Assembly (NCBI RefSeq): GCF_000406105.1
Contig: NZ_CM001974.1
Coordinates: 1,125,847-1,189,846 of the forward strand
DNA from: Dickeya chrysanthemi NCPPB 402
Lineage (GTDB): Bacteria > Pseudomonadota > Gammaproteobacteria > Enterobacterales > Enterobacteriaceae
DNA: 64,000 bases
Direction: 5' to 3'
Part shown: positions 21,691-30,224 of the stretch, piece after piece
Layout of the letters: every line of letters begins with the position of its first letter
How positions within the stretch are numbered: the stretch's first letter is position 1
The notes under the pieces: model-generated
Seen by the model: the letters and a program-made list of their open reading frames with translations, nothing else
What the model was told of the DNA's origin: nothing
Database searches by the model: none
Made by a program: the position numbers and the translations under genes

Positions 21691-22791
21691 TCAGGGTAAG
21701 GTCGGCGTCCAGTCCCCCAGTATTTTGCTTTGGGTGTACTCTGCCGCTTGTGCGTCGGTGAGTTGTCGGCGATCAGCGCTTTTTGCTGCGCCGGCACCGT
21801 AAGACTTGTACTCGAAGAAACGAGAGTCTGCCGGATAGAACCAAATGGTGTTGCCGTCTTTGTCTTTACCCGACATCTTGTCCCAGCCATAAATGTGATT
21901 ATCCATGCTGGTGTTCAGGAAGACGGTCTGGCCGATAGCGTTCGGGTCTGCGTAGCGTCCGTCAGAGAAGGTCGTTGTCGGATGCCAGGGGCGCCCCAGT
22001 CCATAGCTCTTGGCCGAAACGGAGTCACTTTCCCGAATGACGCGGCTGTTGGTGATCACCAGGCCATATTTCTGGTTGATATTGGTACTGGGGGCCGTCA
22101 GATAACCAGAGACGTTGCCACTCTTCACGTCGGCGCGGTAGCGGGATACCAGATCGCAGTTGTCGAATAATGCCGTGCCGTCGCCAAAGATGAAGTCAAC
22201 GGTGCCGCTGATCCGGCAGTCAGAGAAAAAGCTGCGGCCGCCGGAAACATACAGTGTGTCCTGATAGCCTACCAGGCTGACATCTTTGAAGTAGGCGCGG
22301 TCACCGCTTTTTGTTACATAAAGCGCTACTGCCTGAGTGTCCTTGATTTTAGTGCTATCGCTATCGCTTTTGGCCTGATTAGCCGGGAAATCAAAGTCAT
22401 TGCGAATAGTCAGTGACTGGGCGCTGAAATCCTTGGCGCTGATGGTCACCGTGCTGCTGCCGGCCGTTCCCCATTTGCTGCCGTCTGACTTCAGCGTACC
22501 GGCTGCGGTGGTGGCGGCGATCACTGTGCCGCTACGGCTTTCGCCTTTGAGATGCAGGTTACTGCGGGTAATCGTCAGGCGTTCGTTGTAAACGCCGTTC
22601 TTGACCAGAATGACAAACGGCGTACTCCCGGCCGGTGCGCTGGCGATGGCGTCGGCAATGGTTTTGAAGGTCTTGCCGTCGCTGGCGGATTTTGACACCA
22701 CCGCGTTATAAGTGGTGGCTGCCTGTGCCTGATGTACGCTGGCGGCGATAATCAGCGACAGCGCAAGGGTTCCAGAGATCGTCTTTAACAT
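21691..22791 (-). CDS. pemA: Pectin methylesterase PemA
   Basis: The 366-residue product, the length known for Dickeya PemA, starts at the ATG of MLKTISGTLAL (22791), which has AAGGA eight bases upstream; the ATG two codons earlier is too close. It has a Sec signal cleaved near HQAQA/AT and a right-handed beta-helix of carbohydrate esterase family 8. Catalytic residues are visible: Gln and Asp in SLVGYQDTLYVSG, Asp in GTVDFIFGDGTA, Arg and Trp in YGLGRPWHP. PemA removes methyl esters from pectin, making the polygalacturonate that pectate lyases cut, and is secreted by the Out system. It follows paeY by 82 bases. Confidence 0.97.
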   Translation of the reverse strand: MLKTISGTLALSLIIAASVHQAQAATTYNAVVSKSASDGKTFKTIADAIASAPAGSTPFVILVKNGVYNERLTITRSNLHLKGESRSGTVIAATTAAGTLKSDGSKWGTAGSSTVTISAKDFSAQSLTIRNDFDFPANQAKSDSDSTKIKDTQAVALYVTKSGDRAYFKDVSLVGYQDTLYVSGGRSFFSDCRISGTVDFIFGDGTALFDNCDLVSRYRADVKSGNVSGYLTAPSTNINQKYGLVITNSRVIRESDSVSAKSYGLGRPWHPTTTFSDGRYADPNAIGQTVFLNTSMDNHIYGWDKMSGKDKDGNTIWFYPADSRFFEYKSYGAGAAKSADRRQLTDAQAAEYTQSKILGDWTPTLP

Positions 22792-22873
22792 ACACATATT
22801 CCTTTAGTGGTGAGTGACAGAGGTCCAGGTGCTTCATGCACGGGTAAGGTCCTATAAACCTTGTTTTTTAGTA

Positions 22874-24529
22874 TTACTGCGTCGTTGCTTGCAGCTTGCC
22901 TGCCAACTCCCGCAAAGAGGGTGTCGCCTTGATCTGGTCAGCGACTATCGCGGCGACCGCCTGAGCGCCTTTCTGCTGGAAGTGGGTGGTATCAGGTTGA
23001 GTCAGGCTGCCGGCCTGATCGCGGTAATAAGGGTAGAGTTCCGGATCAACCGCCAGCCAGTATTGCTGCCATTGTTGTCCATCCCCCTGATTGGCCAGTG
23101 CCAACGTTGCCGTTTCCACATCCAGTAACGGCACCTTATTTTTGCTGGCCGTATCACGAATGGTCTGGGTGTAATCGCCGATAAACGCATAACCGCCGGC
23201 TTTGTTTTGCTTCGTCAGGTGGCTATGGACTGCCGGTGTTCCGTTCTTTCCTTCCGCATTTTTGACGCGTGCAGTCGGGGTCAATAATACGGGGATCATC
23301 CGATGTGCCCGGGCGTAACGAATGTAGCGCTCCAGTGAAATCTGGAAAGACATATCCGGTTTGCCCTGGGGGTATTGTGGTTTACCGTCAGCGCTATTGG
23401 GGTAGGTGCAAAGGTTGGCGACATCCGCAGCACCACGAACCGCTTTCTGGCTATCGCAGTTTTGATCATTGTGTCCCATACCGATAAACAGGTAATCGCC
23501 CGGACGCATAAACGGCTCCATTTGGCGGAACCAACCTTCGTAGTAGAAATCGCGCGAGCTTCTCCCCGAACGGGCGCCGTTAACGACAGCAATATGGCTG
23601 TCCGGGCGGAGTTGTTGTGCAAATACCTGCCCCCAGCCCATGCGCGGAAAACGTGCTTTCTCATAGGTCGCCGCGGTTGAGTCGCTGACGATGAAAATAC
23701 GGGTACGCGCTTGCTCCAGCGCTTTACGCTGTTGGCTGGCGCTGGTTAGATCCAGTGGCTCATAACTGCCTGAGGCATTCAAACCGACAATCGGGCGAAA
23801 CGCGATGTCCGTCAGTACCGTATGGCCGGCCTGGCCGCTGTCATTGTGGTAATTGCGGGCGTGGTTAATGACCTGAAGCATCTGTGTAACGGCAGGCGTC
23901 AGTGCATCAGGATAAGTAAGCGGATCGAACTGCGAAGGGGCGGCAATACCAGCCTGCTTTAAGGCATCGTCAAAGCCGGCATGGAATTCACGGTAAGCGG
24001 TTTCCCAGGCTGCTGTCGATAAAGATGGCAGCGTCGTGGCGTCGATCAGTTGCTGTGGGCCAATATAACCGGCCGATGCAGCGACATCGGATAAAATACG
24101 ATCGGTCAACGGGTTGATGTTAATACGATTCTCATGACCATCACGTAATTGGGGAACCAGTGCACTCAGGCACACCGCACGAAGCTGATTGCTGGCAAGG
24201 CAGTTTTGCCCGCCGGCTTCAACGGCTGACAGGCGCAGCGGTGCGACCATTGAAGAGACATCCGCATAAAATCGTCCCTGGATATCGGTTTTTACACTGT
24301 GCTCTACGCCGCGTTGATCCTTGATGAACAACGTGGCGGGAAAACGTATATCACGATACGCTACCCGGCCGCTAATCAGGGTGTTTGGTCCCAGCGTCGT
24401 GACATTTAATATCGGCTGTGAAGGGGACGCGGGGGATTCTGGCGCGATGTTTGCGGCCTGCGCGAAGGATATCGGCAGACACAGTAGGGAACCGAGAAAA
24501 AGCGTGCGTTTCCAGGTGGTTATTTTCAT
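22874..24529 (-). CDS. paeY: Pectin acetylesterase PaeY
   Basis: The 551-residue protein equals the Dickeya PaeY length when started at MKITTWKRTLF (24529; AAGG nine bases upstream). A signal peptide ends near SFAQA. The C-terminal half is an SGNH hydrolase of family CE12: block I FIVSDSTAATYEKARFP with the nucleophile Ser, block II NGARSGRSSRDF, block III GHNDQNCD, and the Asp/His of DTTHFQQKGAQAV. The N-terminal portion (about 30-250) is a domain of unknown role. PaeY deacetylates pectin and acts with PemA and the lyases. A terminator hairpin sits between the upstream lyase gene and paeY, so expression depends on read-through or its own promoter. Confidence 0.96.
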   Translation of the reverse strand: MKITTWKRTLFLGSLLCLPISFAQAANIAPESPASPSQPILNVTTLGPNTLISGRVAYRDIRFPATLFIKDQRGVEHSVKTDIQGRFYADVSSMVAPLRLSAVEAGGQNCLASNQLRAVCLSALVPQLRDGHENRININPLTDRILSDVAASAGYIGPQQLIDATTLPSLSTAAWETAYREFHAGFDDALKQAGIAAPSQFDPLTYPDALTPAVTQMLQVINHARNYHNDSGQAGHTVLTDIAFRPIVGLNASGSYEPLDLTSASQQRKALEQARTRIFIVSDSTAATYEKARFPRMGWGQVFAQQLRPDSHIAVVNGARSGRSSRDFYYEGWFRQMEPFMRPGDYLFIGMGHNDQNCDSQKAVRGAADVANLCTYPNSADGKPQYPQGKPDMSFQISLERYIRYARAHRMIPVLLTPTARVKNAEGKNGTPAVHSHLTKQNKAGGYAFIGDYTQTIRDTASKNKVPLLDVETATLALANQGDGQQWQQYWLAVDPELYPYYRDQAGSLTQPDTTHFQQKGAQAVAAIVADQIKATPSLRELAGKLQATTQ

Positions 24530-24560
24530 GGTGATGACCTTTTCTTCCTGCGATTGATGC

Positions 24561-24590
24561 AAAAAACGGCCGCTTTTTCAAGCGGCCGCT
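24561..24590 (-). terminator. Terminator between pelE/D and paeY
   Basis: CGGCCGCTT and AAGCGGCCG pair around a TTTC loop. On the minus strand they are followed by TTTTTT, 17 bases after the lyase stop and about 31 bases before the paeY start. It should reduce the amount of paeY-pemA message relative to the lyase. Confidence 0.85.
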
Positions 24591-24606
24591 GTTGTCGACA
24601 GGGGTA

Positions 24607-25764
24607 TTACAGTTTGCCGTAACCTGCGTTGTTGTTGATGCTGGTAGCCAGGCTGCTGGTCATGGTCTGAGCCGAATATTTGTACGGCAGAGTCGGTTTG
24701 TACGCCGTCAGACCACAGGTATCCAGCTTGGTGGTGGTTGAGCCGTTAACCAGTGAGCCTTTATCGGAGAACACCTTGCTGTTGAATTGCTTCACGATGC
24801 TACATTCTGGGTTTTTACCATCAATGCTCTTCAGGTTGGAGAGCGTGAAGGAGTTGGACTCAGACAGGATGCTGCCGCTGGTGCCCAGGCCGAAGCTGTA
24901 CAGGTACGGATAGACGCTGTGTTTCACGTCGCCCAGATAAACGTTGTTGTAAGCGTGGATGCTACCGAAACGTACGCGCGGGGCACGTTCAGTCACGCGG
25001 TCGAACACGTTGTTGTGGAAGGTGACGCGCAGTTTGCCGGAATCCTGAGAGCCGTTGCTGTCGCTGTGGCCGATCAGGATAGTTTTGTCGTGCAGTTCGA
25101 AGCGGCTGTAAGAAATGGTGACGTAGTCAGACCCTTTCTTGATATCCAGTGCGCCGTCGTGCTGAACGTATTTTTCACCATCTTTGGTGGTGTATTTGTC
25201 GTCGGTGAAGCTACCATCGCTGATGGTGACGTGGTCAACCCAGACGTTGGTAGAGTTGTCGATAACGGCTGCATCCCACTCGGCGTTCCAGCCATCCCCA
25301 CTTTCATAATGCGGTGCTACGTCTACCGGCGTTTCAATATACAGGTTACGCAGGATAACGTTTTTTACGCCTTTGATCACCAGAGAACCGTTGGTGAATT
25401 TACCATTGCTGCCAACACCGATAATGGTGGTATTGGACGGAATGCTGATCTGGCTACGCGCTTTCTGATCATCGAAACTGGTGTAGGCTTTGCCGCCACT
25501 GATATCAATCGGCCCTGTTACTTTGATGATTTTGGCTGATGAGTCGGTTCCATTCAGGGCTTTTTTAAAGTCGCTAATGTTTTTTACTTCAACTGCTTTT
25601 GCTGCCTTTGCGCCACCGGTAGTGCCGCCGTTTTGCGTTGCCCAGCCAGTTGTTGCGGCATCAGTTTCTACTGCCGCATAAGCAGAGGTAGCCATCAGTG
25701 CTGCTGTTACAACGGCAGCCAGTAAACTTTTAGTTCCGATAGAACGTACACGCGTGTTTTTCAT
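24607..25764 (-). CDS. pelE: Pectate lyase, PelE-like, in the pelD position
   Basis: The 385-residue enzyme has a Sec signal (cleaved near ATSAYA/AV) and the polysaccharide lyase family 1 parallel beta-helix: [20 protein letters not shown], the calcium-site region [20 protein letters not shown], and the catalytic Arg in [17 protein letters not shown]. It cuts de-esterified pectin by beta-elimination and is exported by the Out type II system. Position directly upstream of paeY is that of pelD in strain 3937, but the length and mature N-terminus ([16 protein letters not shown]) match PelE as I remember it. The paralogue name is therefore uncertain; the function is not. A KdgR-like box lies about 70-90 bases upstream. 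Confidence 0.93.
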   Translation of the reverse strand: MKNTRVRSIGTKSLLAAVVTAALMATSAYAAVETDAATTGWATQNGGTTGGAKAAKAVEVKNISDFKKALNGTDSSAKIIKVTGPIDISGGKAYTSFDDQKARSQISIPSNTTIIGVGSNGKFTNGSLVIKGVKNVILRNLYIETPVDVAPHYESGDGWNAEWDAAVIDNSTNVWVDHVTISDGSFTDDKYTTKDGEKYVQHDGALDIKKGSDYVTISYSRFELHDKTILIGHSDSNGSQDSGKLRVTFHNNVFDRVTERAPRVRFGSIHAYNNVYLGDVKHSVYPYLYSFGLGTSGSILSESNSFTLSNLKSIDGKNPECSIVKQFNSKVFSDKGSLVNGSTTTKLDTCGLTAYKPTLPYKYSAQTMTSSLATSINNNAGYGKL

Positions 25765-25835
25765 AGACCGTTTCCTTGCGCTGTAGGCGCTAATCCAAAT
25801 GCATTGTTAAGAATTCAAAAAGCCGTTTGTGAAAA

Positions 25836-25853
25836 AATGAAATGCCATTTTGT
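25836..25853 (-). promoter_or_regulatory. KdgR-like operator upstream of pelE/D
   Basis: AATGAAATGCCATTTTGT matches most of the KdgR pattern AATGAAAY-NN-YRTTTYATT; the last three positions are weaker. It lies 72-89 bases upstream of the start codon. KdgR represses pectinase genes until pectin breakdown products such as KDG bind it. Confidence 0.6.
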
Positions 25854-26195
25854 CCCTCGGCAAGGTGGATTTTTAAGCATTTCGGGGGAGATGTTTTGCG
25901 ATCAAAATCTCGTTTTTTATGGCTGTTGTTAATTTTATCTAAACTGTGATCGAGACCGGTAACTTTTGCTAATGGATGTTGAATTGAATTTTCTTTTAAA
26001 TTCAGTCATATGATCCGGAATTTTTGCCTGATATAAATAAAACCGTTAACAAATAATTCGATTTTTATTAAATATAATTTTATTAATTTAAGTGCCTTAT
26101 TAATGCGGGAAGCCCCTATTTGCCGTGATAGACACTGCTTTTTCCCCGCTGATACGGTTGTTACAAAATTTGAGATCATGATGACTTGGTGAGGA

Positions 26196-26225
26196 GGGAA
26201 GGCCGCCGTTTCCGGCGGCCTTCCC
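26196..26225 (-). terminator. Hairpin after the pectate lyase remnant
   Basis: A 13-base perfect stem GGGAAGGCCGCCG / CGGCGGCCTTCCC with a TTTC loop lies 14 bases after the remnant stop. No T-run follows on the minus strand, so it is either a terminator that lost its tail or an mRNA-stabilising hairpin. Confidence 0.6.
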
Positions 26226-26238
26226 AAGTGAATACAAA

Positions 26239-26631
26239 TTACAGTTTGCCGTACCCCGCATTGCTGCTGATGCTGTTTGCCAGGTTGGTGGTGATGGTTT
26301 GAGCTGAATATTTGTATGGGATCTTGGCGGAATAGGTGTTGAAGCCAAAGCCGCAACCGTTCAGGTTGTACGAGGCGCCGTTGATGATTGATCCTTTATC
26401 GGAGAAGATCTTGCCGTTAAACGCTTTGACGACGCTACATTCCTTATCGCGGCCGTTGATCTTCTTGAGGTTATCAATGGTAAATGCATTGTTCTCAGAC
26501 AGCAGGCTGCCGCTGGTGCCGAAGCTGTACTGATAGCGGTAAGCTTTATGATTGACATCGCCGGTGTAGACGTTGTTGTAGGCATGAACGTTACCGAAGC
26601 GTAAGCGCGGAGTACGACGGTCGAACCGGTT
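26239..26631 (-). pseudogene. C-terminal remnant of a third pectate lyase
   Basis: About 130 codons encode the last third of a PelE/PelD-type enzyme: [62 protein letters not shown] and ending SSNAGYGKL. The similarity begins abruptly near 26631, some 50 bases after the pelA stop and right behind the pelA terminator, with a degenerate junction (NRFDRRTPRLRFG against the expected [14 protein letters not shown]) that has lost about three residues around the catalytic Arg. There is no start codon, signal peptide or first two-thirds. In strain 3937 this place holds the full pelE. The remnant shows that a tandem lyase gene was deleted here. Confidence 0.9.
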
Positions 26632-26644
26632 TAAAGCGGGGAAT

Positions 26645-26671
26645 AAAAACGGCTGCCTGGGCAGCCGTTGG
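26645..26671 (-). terminator. Terminator of pelA
   Basis: AACGGCTGCC (26648-26657) pairs with GGCAGCCGTT (26660-26669), followed on the minus strand by TTTTTATT. It begins 13 bases after the pelA stop. Confidence 0.88.
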
Positions 26672-26681
26672 ATACGCGAAA

Positions 26682-27863
26682 TTACAGTTTGCCAGAGCCG
26701 GCGTTGTCCGTAATGGACTGCGCCAGTTCGGTCGTCATCGGCTGAACATCGTAAATGTAAGGGATCTTGCTGGTGTAGGCGCTGAAACCGCAACCAGACA
26801 GATCGACGGCGCTGCCGTTCAGGACGGAACCGTTGTCAGAGAAGATGGAGCCGTTGAATTTCTTCACAACTTTGCATGCTTTGCTGGCGCTCAGGTTTGC
26901 AATCGTGAAGCTGTTGCCTTCGGACAACACGCTGCCGCTGGTACCGATACCAAAGCTGTATTGGTAACGGTATACCGGATCTTTCGCATCACCTTTGAAA
27001 ACGTTGTTGAAGCTGTGGATGCTGCCGTAACGTACGCGAGGCGCGCGTTCGGTTACGCGATTGAATACGTTGTTGAACAGCGTGACATGCAGCTTGCCTT
27101 TGTCCTGAGCGGAGTTCGTGTCGTTGTGGCCGATCAGCATGGTTTTGTCGTGCTGGTCGATCAGGCTGTTTGAGATGGTTACGTAGTCGGAACCGCGCTT
27201 GATATCCAGAGCGCCGTCATGCTGCACGTAGGTTTCACCGTCTTTGGTGGTGTACATGTCGTCGGTGAAGTTACCGTCACTGATGGTGACATGATCGATC
27301 CACACATGGTGTGCGCCATTGGTGATATTCATGGCGTCCCACTCGGCGTTCCAGCCATCACCTTTTTCGTAGTGCGGTTCTACGTCAATCGGCGTCTGGA
27401 TATAGACGTTACGGATGATGACGTTATTGGTGCCGTCCGTACCGTCAATAATCAGAGAGCCGTTGATGAATTTAGCGTCGGTGCCAAGCCCGATAACCGT
27501 AGTATTGGCTGGAATGTTAATCTGGCTACGGGCTTTTTGATCCGCGAAATCGGTGTAAGGCGTACCGCCGCTGATATCGATCGTCCCTTTAATTTGAATG
27601 ATCTTTGCCTCTGCACCGGCGCTAAGGGCACTGGTGAATTCGCTGATATTCGTGACGATGTAGATATTGTCGCTGGTTGCAGCGGCACCGCCGGTCGTGA
27701 AACCATTCTGCGACGCCCAGCCGACGGTGGGGGCAGATTCCAACGCTTTATCGCTAACCAACTCGGCAGCGGAAACACCAGAGGCCATCATACCGGCGAT
27801 CAAGGTAGCCAGCAGATATTTTGAAGAGCGGGTAAAAGAACGTCCTGAAGCTTTGTTCATCAT
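26682..27863 (-). CDS. pelA: Pectate lyase PelA
   Basis: The 393-residue enzyme has the length known for Dickeya PelA. A Sec signal ([17 protein letters not shown]) precedes a PL1 beta-helix with [44 protein letters not shown] and the catalytic Arg in [17 protein letters not shown]. It is the acidic, weakly expressed member of the family in strain 3937. It heads the cluster and has its own terminator. A good KdgR box is present but about 215-235 bases upstream of the start, which would imply a long leader or a distal control site. Confidence 0.96.
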   Translation of the reverse strand: MMNKASGRSFTRSSKYLLATLIAGMMASGVSAAELVSDKALESAPTVGWASQNGFTTGGAAATSDNIYIVTNISEFTSALSAGAEAKIIQIKGTIDISGGTPYTDFADQKARSQINIPANTTVIGLGTDAKFINGSLIIDGTDGTNNVIIRNVYIQTPIDVEPHYEKGDGWNAEWDAMNITNGAHHVWIDHVTISDGNFTDDMYTTKDGETYVQHDGALDIKRGSDYVTISNSLIDQHDKTMLIGHNDTNSAQDKGKLHVTLFNNVFNRVTERAPRVRYGSIHSFNNVFKGDAKDPVYRYQYSFGIGTSGSVLSEGNSFTIANLSASKACKVVKKFNGSIFSDNGSVLNGSAVDLSGCGFSAYTSKIPYIYDVQPMTTELAQSITDNAGSGKL

Positions 27864-28078
27864 ATTTTTCCTTAGTTGACTCTTATCTTAAGTGTTAAAA
27901 ATAATTTCCATATATATCTATGGGTTATTTTTATTTATTGACCTTAAGGAATGCCACGCAGTGGACTTCATGATGTATTAATCATATTTCATTAACAATA
28001 ATGAAGATTTGTCGCTGGTATCGCATAAGGGCTGCCAATGAATACATTCTATTTATTTGTTTTTCAATGATAGACAAT

Positions 28079-28098
28079 AATGAAACGCCGTTTTAAAT
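28079..28098 (-). promoter_or_regulatory. KdgR operator upstream of pelA
   Basis: AATGAAACGCCGTTTTAAAT matches the KdgR consensus closely (AATGAAAC, two-base spacer, YRTTTYA). It is better than the box at the pelE-like gene but is 216-235 bases from the pelA start codon. Confidence 0.68.
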
Positions 28099-28293
28099 GT
28101 AACATTGTGTTTTTTATTTCTTATTTATATAGAATATATTAACTATCTTTGTGTTCGGGAATAAGACGGGGAAGGGATTGGTGGCAGTTGTTTTTCCTGT
28201 AATGTATTTATTTCTCAACATAAAATAATAAGAGATGAAACATTCATCAGGGCGCGGTGGAAATAAGACGTGACGGCATTTATTGGTGGGAAA

Positions 28294-28318
28294 TAAAACA
28301 GGCCATGACCGGCCTGTT
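28294..28318 (-). terminator. Terminator of the former hmp gene
   Basis: AACAGGCC (28297-28304) and GGCCTGTT (28311-28318) form a hairpin followed on the minus strand by TTTTATTT. It lies 28 bases after the stop of the hmp remnant and has outlived the gene. Confidence 0.78.
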
Positions 28319-28345
28319 GACATAAATGAAAGTAATTTTTGTCGG

Positions 28346-28623
28346 CTATATCACTTTATGTGGACCAAAACATTCGTAATGAATCTGCGATTCGGTCACC
28401 CCAAATTCCAATAGTTGGCGCGCGATAAATTGCATAAAGGCGACCGGTCCACACAAATGGTATTGAACAGCGCTTCACGCTGATTGCCATTACGCTGATT
28501 ACTCATATTGAAGATCTCTTTCAGTTCCGGATTATGGTGGAACATCCGCTGATAGAAGTGAGCGGCCTGTAAAGACCTGGTGATGTTCAGGGAAACGGTG
28601 TGGCGAAACAGAATCGCGCGCAT
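28346..28623 (-). pseudogene. hmp: Flavohaemoglobin Hmp remnant with a large internal deletion
   Basis: On the minus strand the N-terminal globin part ([26 protein letters not shown], then REALFNTI) runs straight into the last 35 residues of the FAD/NAD domain ([19 protein letters not shown], then [15 protein letters not shown] and a stop) in another frame. The junction is near 28454-28457. About 300 of some 395 residues are missing, including the rest of the haem pocket and the reductase domains. The first 30 codons are also degenerate (SLNITRSLQ where the family has a PLLAETGPALT-like stretch). Hmp converts NO to nitrate; hmpX was reported to matter for virulence of E. chrysanthemi. The divergent neighbour glyA confirms orthology with enterobacterial hmp. 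Confidence 0.9.
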
Positions 28624-28704
28624 GAAAAAATTGCAGGTGGAGAATGAGAAAAAGTCAGCCAGAACGATAAATCCCGGCGAGACGAGAAGCCTTGTGTAGC
28701 CTGT

Positions 28705-28720
28705 AGCTAATCGTTTGCGT
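28705..28720 (+). promoter_or_regulatory. PurR site upstream of glyA
   Basis: AGCTAATCGTTTGCGT matches 12 of 16 positions of the PurR consensus read on this strand and resembles the E. coli glyA site as I recall it. It is 116 bases upstream of the glyA start. GlyA makes one-carbon units for purines, which explains the shared control. Confidence 0.68.
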
Positions 28721-28835
28721 AAAAACCTCTGTCAAGCTCTATCATCGCCAGTCCAAAACGGTTTACACTATGTACCCACGGCCCTCTGGGGTGATTTTTA
28801 ATAAAGAAGCAAGTTAGCTGAGTCAGGAGATGCGG

Positions 28836-30089
28836 ATGTTAAAGCGTGAAATGAACATTGCCGATTACGATGCCGAGCTATGGCAAGCAATGCAGCAAGA
28901 AGTGGTGCGTCAGGAAGAGCACATTGAACTGATTGCGTCAGAAAACTATACCAGTCCACGCGTCATGCAGGCCCAGGGGTCTCAGCTGACTAACAAATAC
29001 GCCGAAGGGTATCCGGGCAAACGCTACTACGGCGGTTGCGAATACGTCGACGTGGTTGAACAACTGGCGATCGATCGCGCTAAAGAACTGTTCGGCGCCG
29101 ATTATGCCAACGTGCAGCCGCACTCCGGTTCTCAGGCTAACTTCGCCGTCTATACTGCATTGCTGCAGCCGGGCGACACCATTCTGGGTATGAATCTGGC
29201 GCACGGTGGCCACCTGACCCACGGCTCTCCGGTTAACCTGTCCGGTAAGCTGTATAACGTCGTGCCTTACGGCATTGATGACAGCGGCAAAATCAACTAC
29301 GACGAAATGGCCGAACTGGCGCGCACTCACAAGCCGAAAATGATCGTGGGCGGCTTCTCTGCGTATTCCGGCATCGTTGACTGGGCGAAGATGCGTGAAA
29401 TCGCCGATAGCATCGGCGCTTATTTGTTCGTCGACATGGCGCACGTCGCCGGTCTGATCGCTGCCGGCGTTTACCCGAACCCGGTTCCGCACGCACACAT
29501 CGTGACCACCACCACCCACAAAACGCTGGCCGGCCCGCGTGGCGGCTTGATTCTGGCCAAAGGCGGCGACGAAGAACTGTACAAGAAACTGAATTCCGCC
29601 GTATTCCCGGGCGGTCAGGGCGGCCCGCTGATGCATGTTATCGCGGGTAAAGCTGTAGCGCTGAAAGAAGCGATGGAGCCGGAATTCAAAACTTACCAGC
29701 AGCAGGTAGCGAAAAACGCCAAGGCGATGGTGGAAGTGTTCCTGTCCCGCGGGTTCAACGTGGTGTCCGGCGGTACTGAAAACCACCTGTTCCTGCTGGA
29801 TCTGGTCAGCAAGAACCTGACCGGTAAAGAAGCTGACGCCGCGCTGGGCCGTGCCAATATCACCGTAAACAAAAACAGCGTGCCGAACGATCCGAAGAGC
29901 CCGTTCGTGACCTCCGGTATCCGTATCGGTACGCCGGCGGCCACCCGCCGCGGCTTCAAGGAAGCGGAAGTGCGTGAACTGGCCGGCTGGATTTGCGATG
30001 TGCTGGATAACATCAATGACGAAGCCGTTATCGAGCGCGTCAAACAGAAAGTGCTGGATATCTGCGCCCGTTTCCCGGTTTACGCCTGA
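28836..30089 (+). CDS. glyA: Serine hydroxymethyltransferase GlyA
   Basis: The 417-residue product from the ATG at 28836 ([16 protein letters not shown]) equals the E. coli length; AGGAG lies six bases upstream, while the ATG at 28830 abuts it. The PLP lysine is in [15 protein letters not shown], and the folate and serine site motifs [17 protein letters not shown] and [12 protein letters not shown] are intact. GlyA converts serine and tetrahydrofolate to glycine and methylenetetrahydrofolate. It has its own terminator and a PurR site, and was divergent from hmp before hmp decayed. Confidence 0.98.
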   Translation: MLKREMNIADYDAELWQAMQQEVVRQEEHIELIASENYTSPRVMQAQGSQLTNKYAEGYPGKRYYGGCEYVDVVEQLAIDRAKELFGADYANVQPHSGSQANFAVYTALLQPGDTILGMNLAHGGHLTHGSPVNLSGKLYNVVPYGIDDSGKINYDEMAELARTHKPKMIVGGFSAYSGIVDWAKMREIADSIGAYLFVDMAHVAGLIAAGVYPNPVPHAHIVTTTTHKTLAGPRGGLILAKGGDEELYKKLNSAVFPGGQGGPLMHVIAGKAVALKEAMEPEFKTYQQQVAKNAKAMVEVFLSRGFNVVSGGTENHLFLLDLVSKNLTGKEADAALGRANITVNKNSVPNDPKSPFVTSGIRIGTPAATRRGFKEAEVRELAGWICDVLDNINDEAVIERVKQKVLDICARFPVYA

Positions 30090-30130
30090 TAACCGGCCTG
30101 ATGGCGTCCGACTGGCTCGGACGCCCTGCC

Positions 30131-30162
30131 AACGCCAGCCTTCGGGCTGGCGTTTGTTTTTC
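30131..30162 (+). terminator. Terminator of glyA
   Basis: AACGCCAGCC and GGCTGGCGTT pair around a TTCG tetraloop, followed by TTGTTTTT, 42 bases after the glyA stop. Confidence 0.9.
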
Positions 30163-30224
30163 CGCTTCCCGTTGCGTCTGCTCCGGCTCTCTGCCAGAGT
30201 AACCGACCGTAGAGGGGAGACGAC

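Larger units (their letters stand above)
25765..26238. other. Regulatory gap upstream of the pelE-like gene
   Basis: These 474 bases hold the promoter region of the lyase gene (minus strand), the KdgR-like box at 25836-25853, AT-rich DNA from about 25870 to 26190, and a strong hairpin at 26196-26225 that follows the pectate lyase remnant. No open frame of note is present. Long, AT-rich, heavily regulated upstream regions are typical of Dickeya pel genes. Confidence 0.5.
27864..28345. other. Gap upstream of pelA
   Basis: About 480 AT-rich bases separate pelA from the hmp remnant. They contain the pelA upstream region, a KdgR box at 28079-28098 and, at the far end, a minus-strand terminator belonging to hmp. 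No open frame with family features was seen. Confidence 0.5.

Noticed and set aside
26632..26793. Upstream part of the open frame that contains the pectate lyase remnant
   Set aside because: This stretch is an out-of-frame reading of the pelA 3' end and its terminator; only sequence after about 26631 resembles a lyase.
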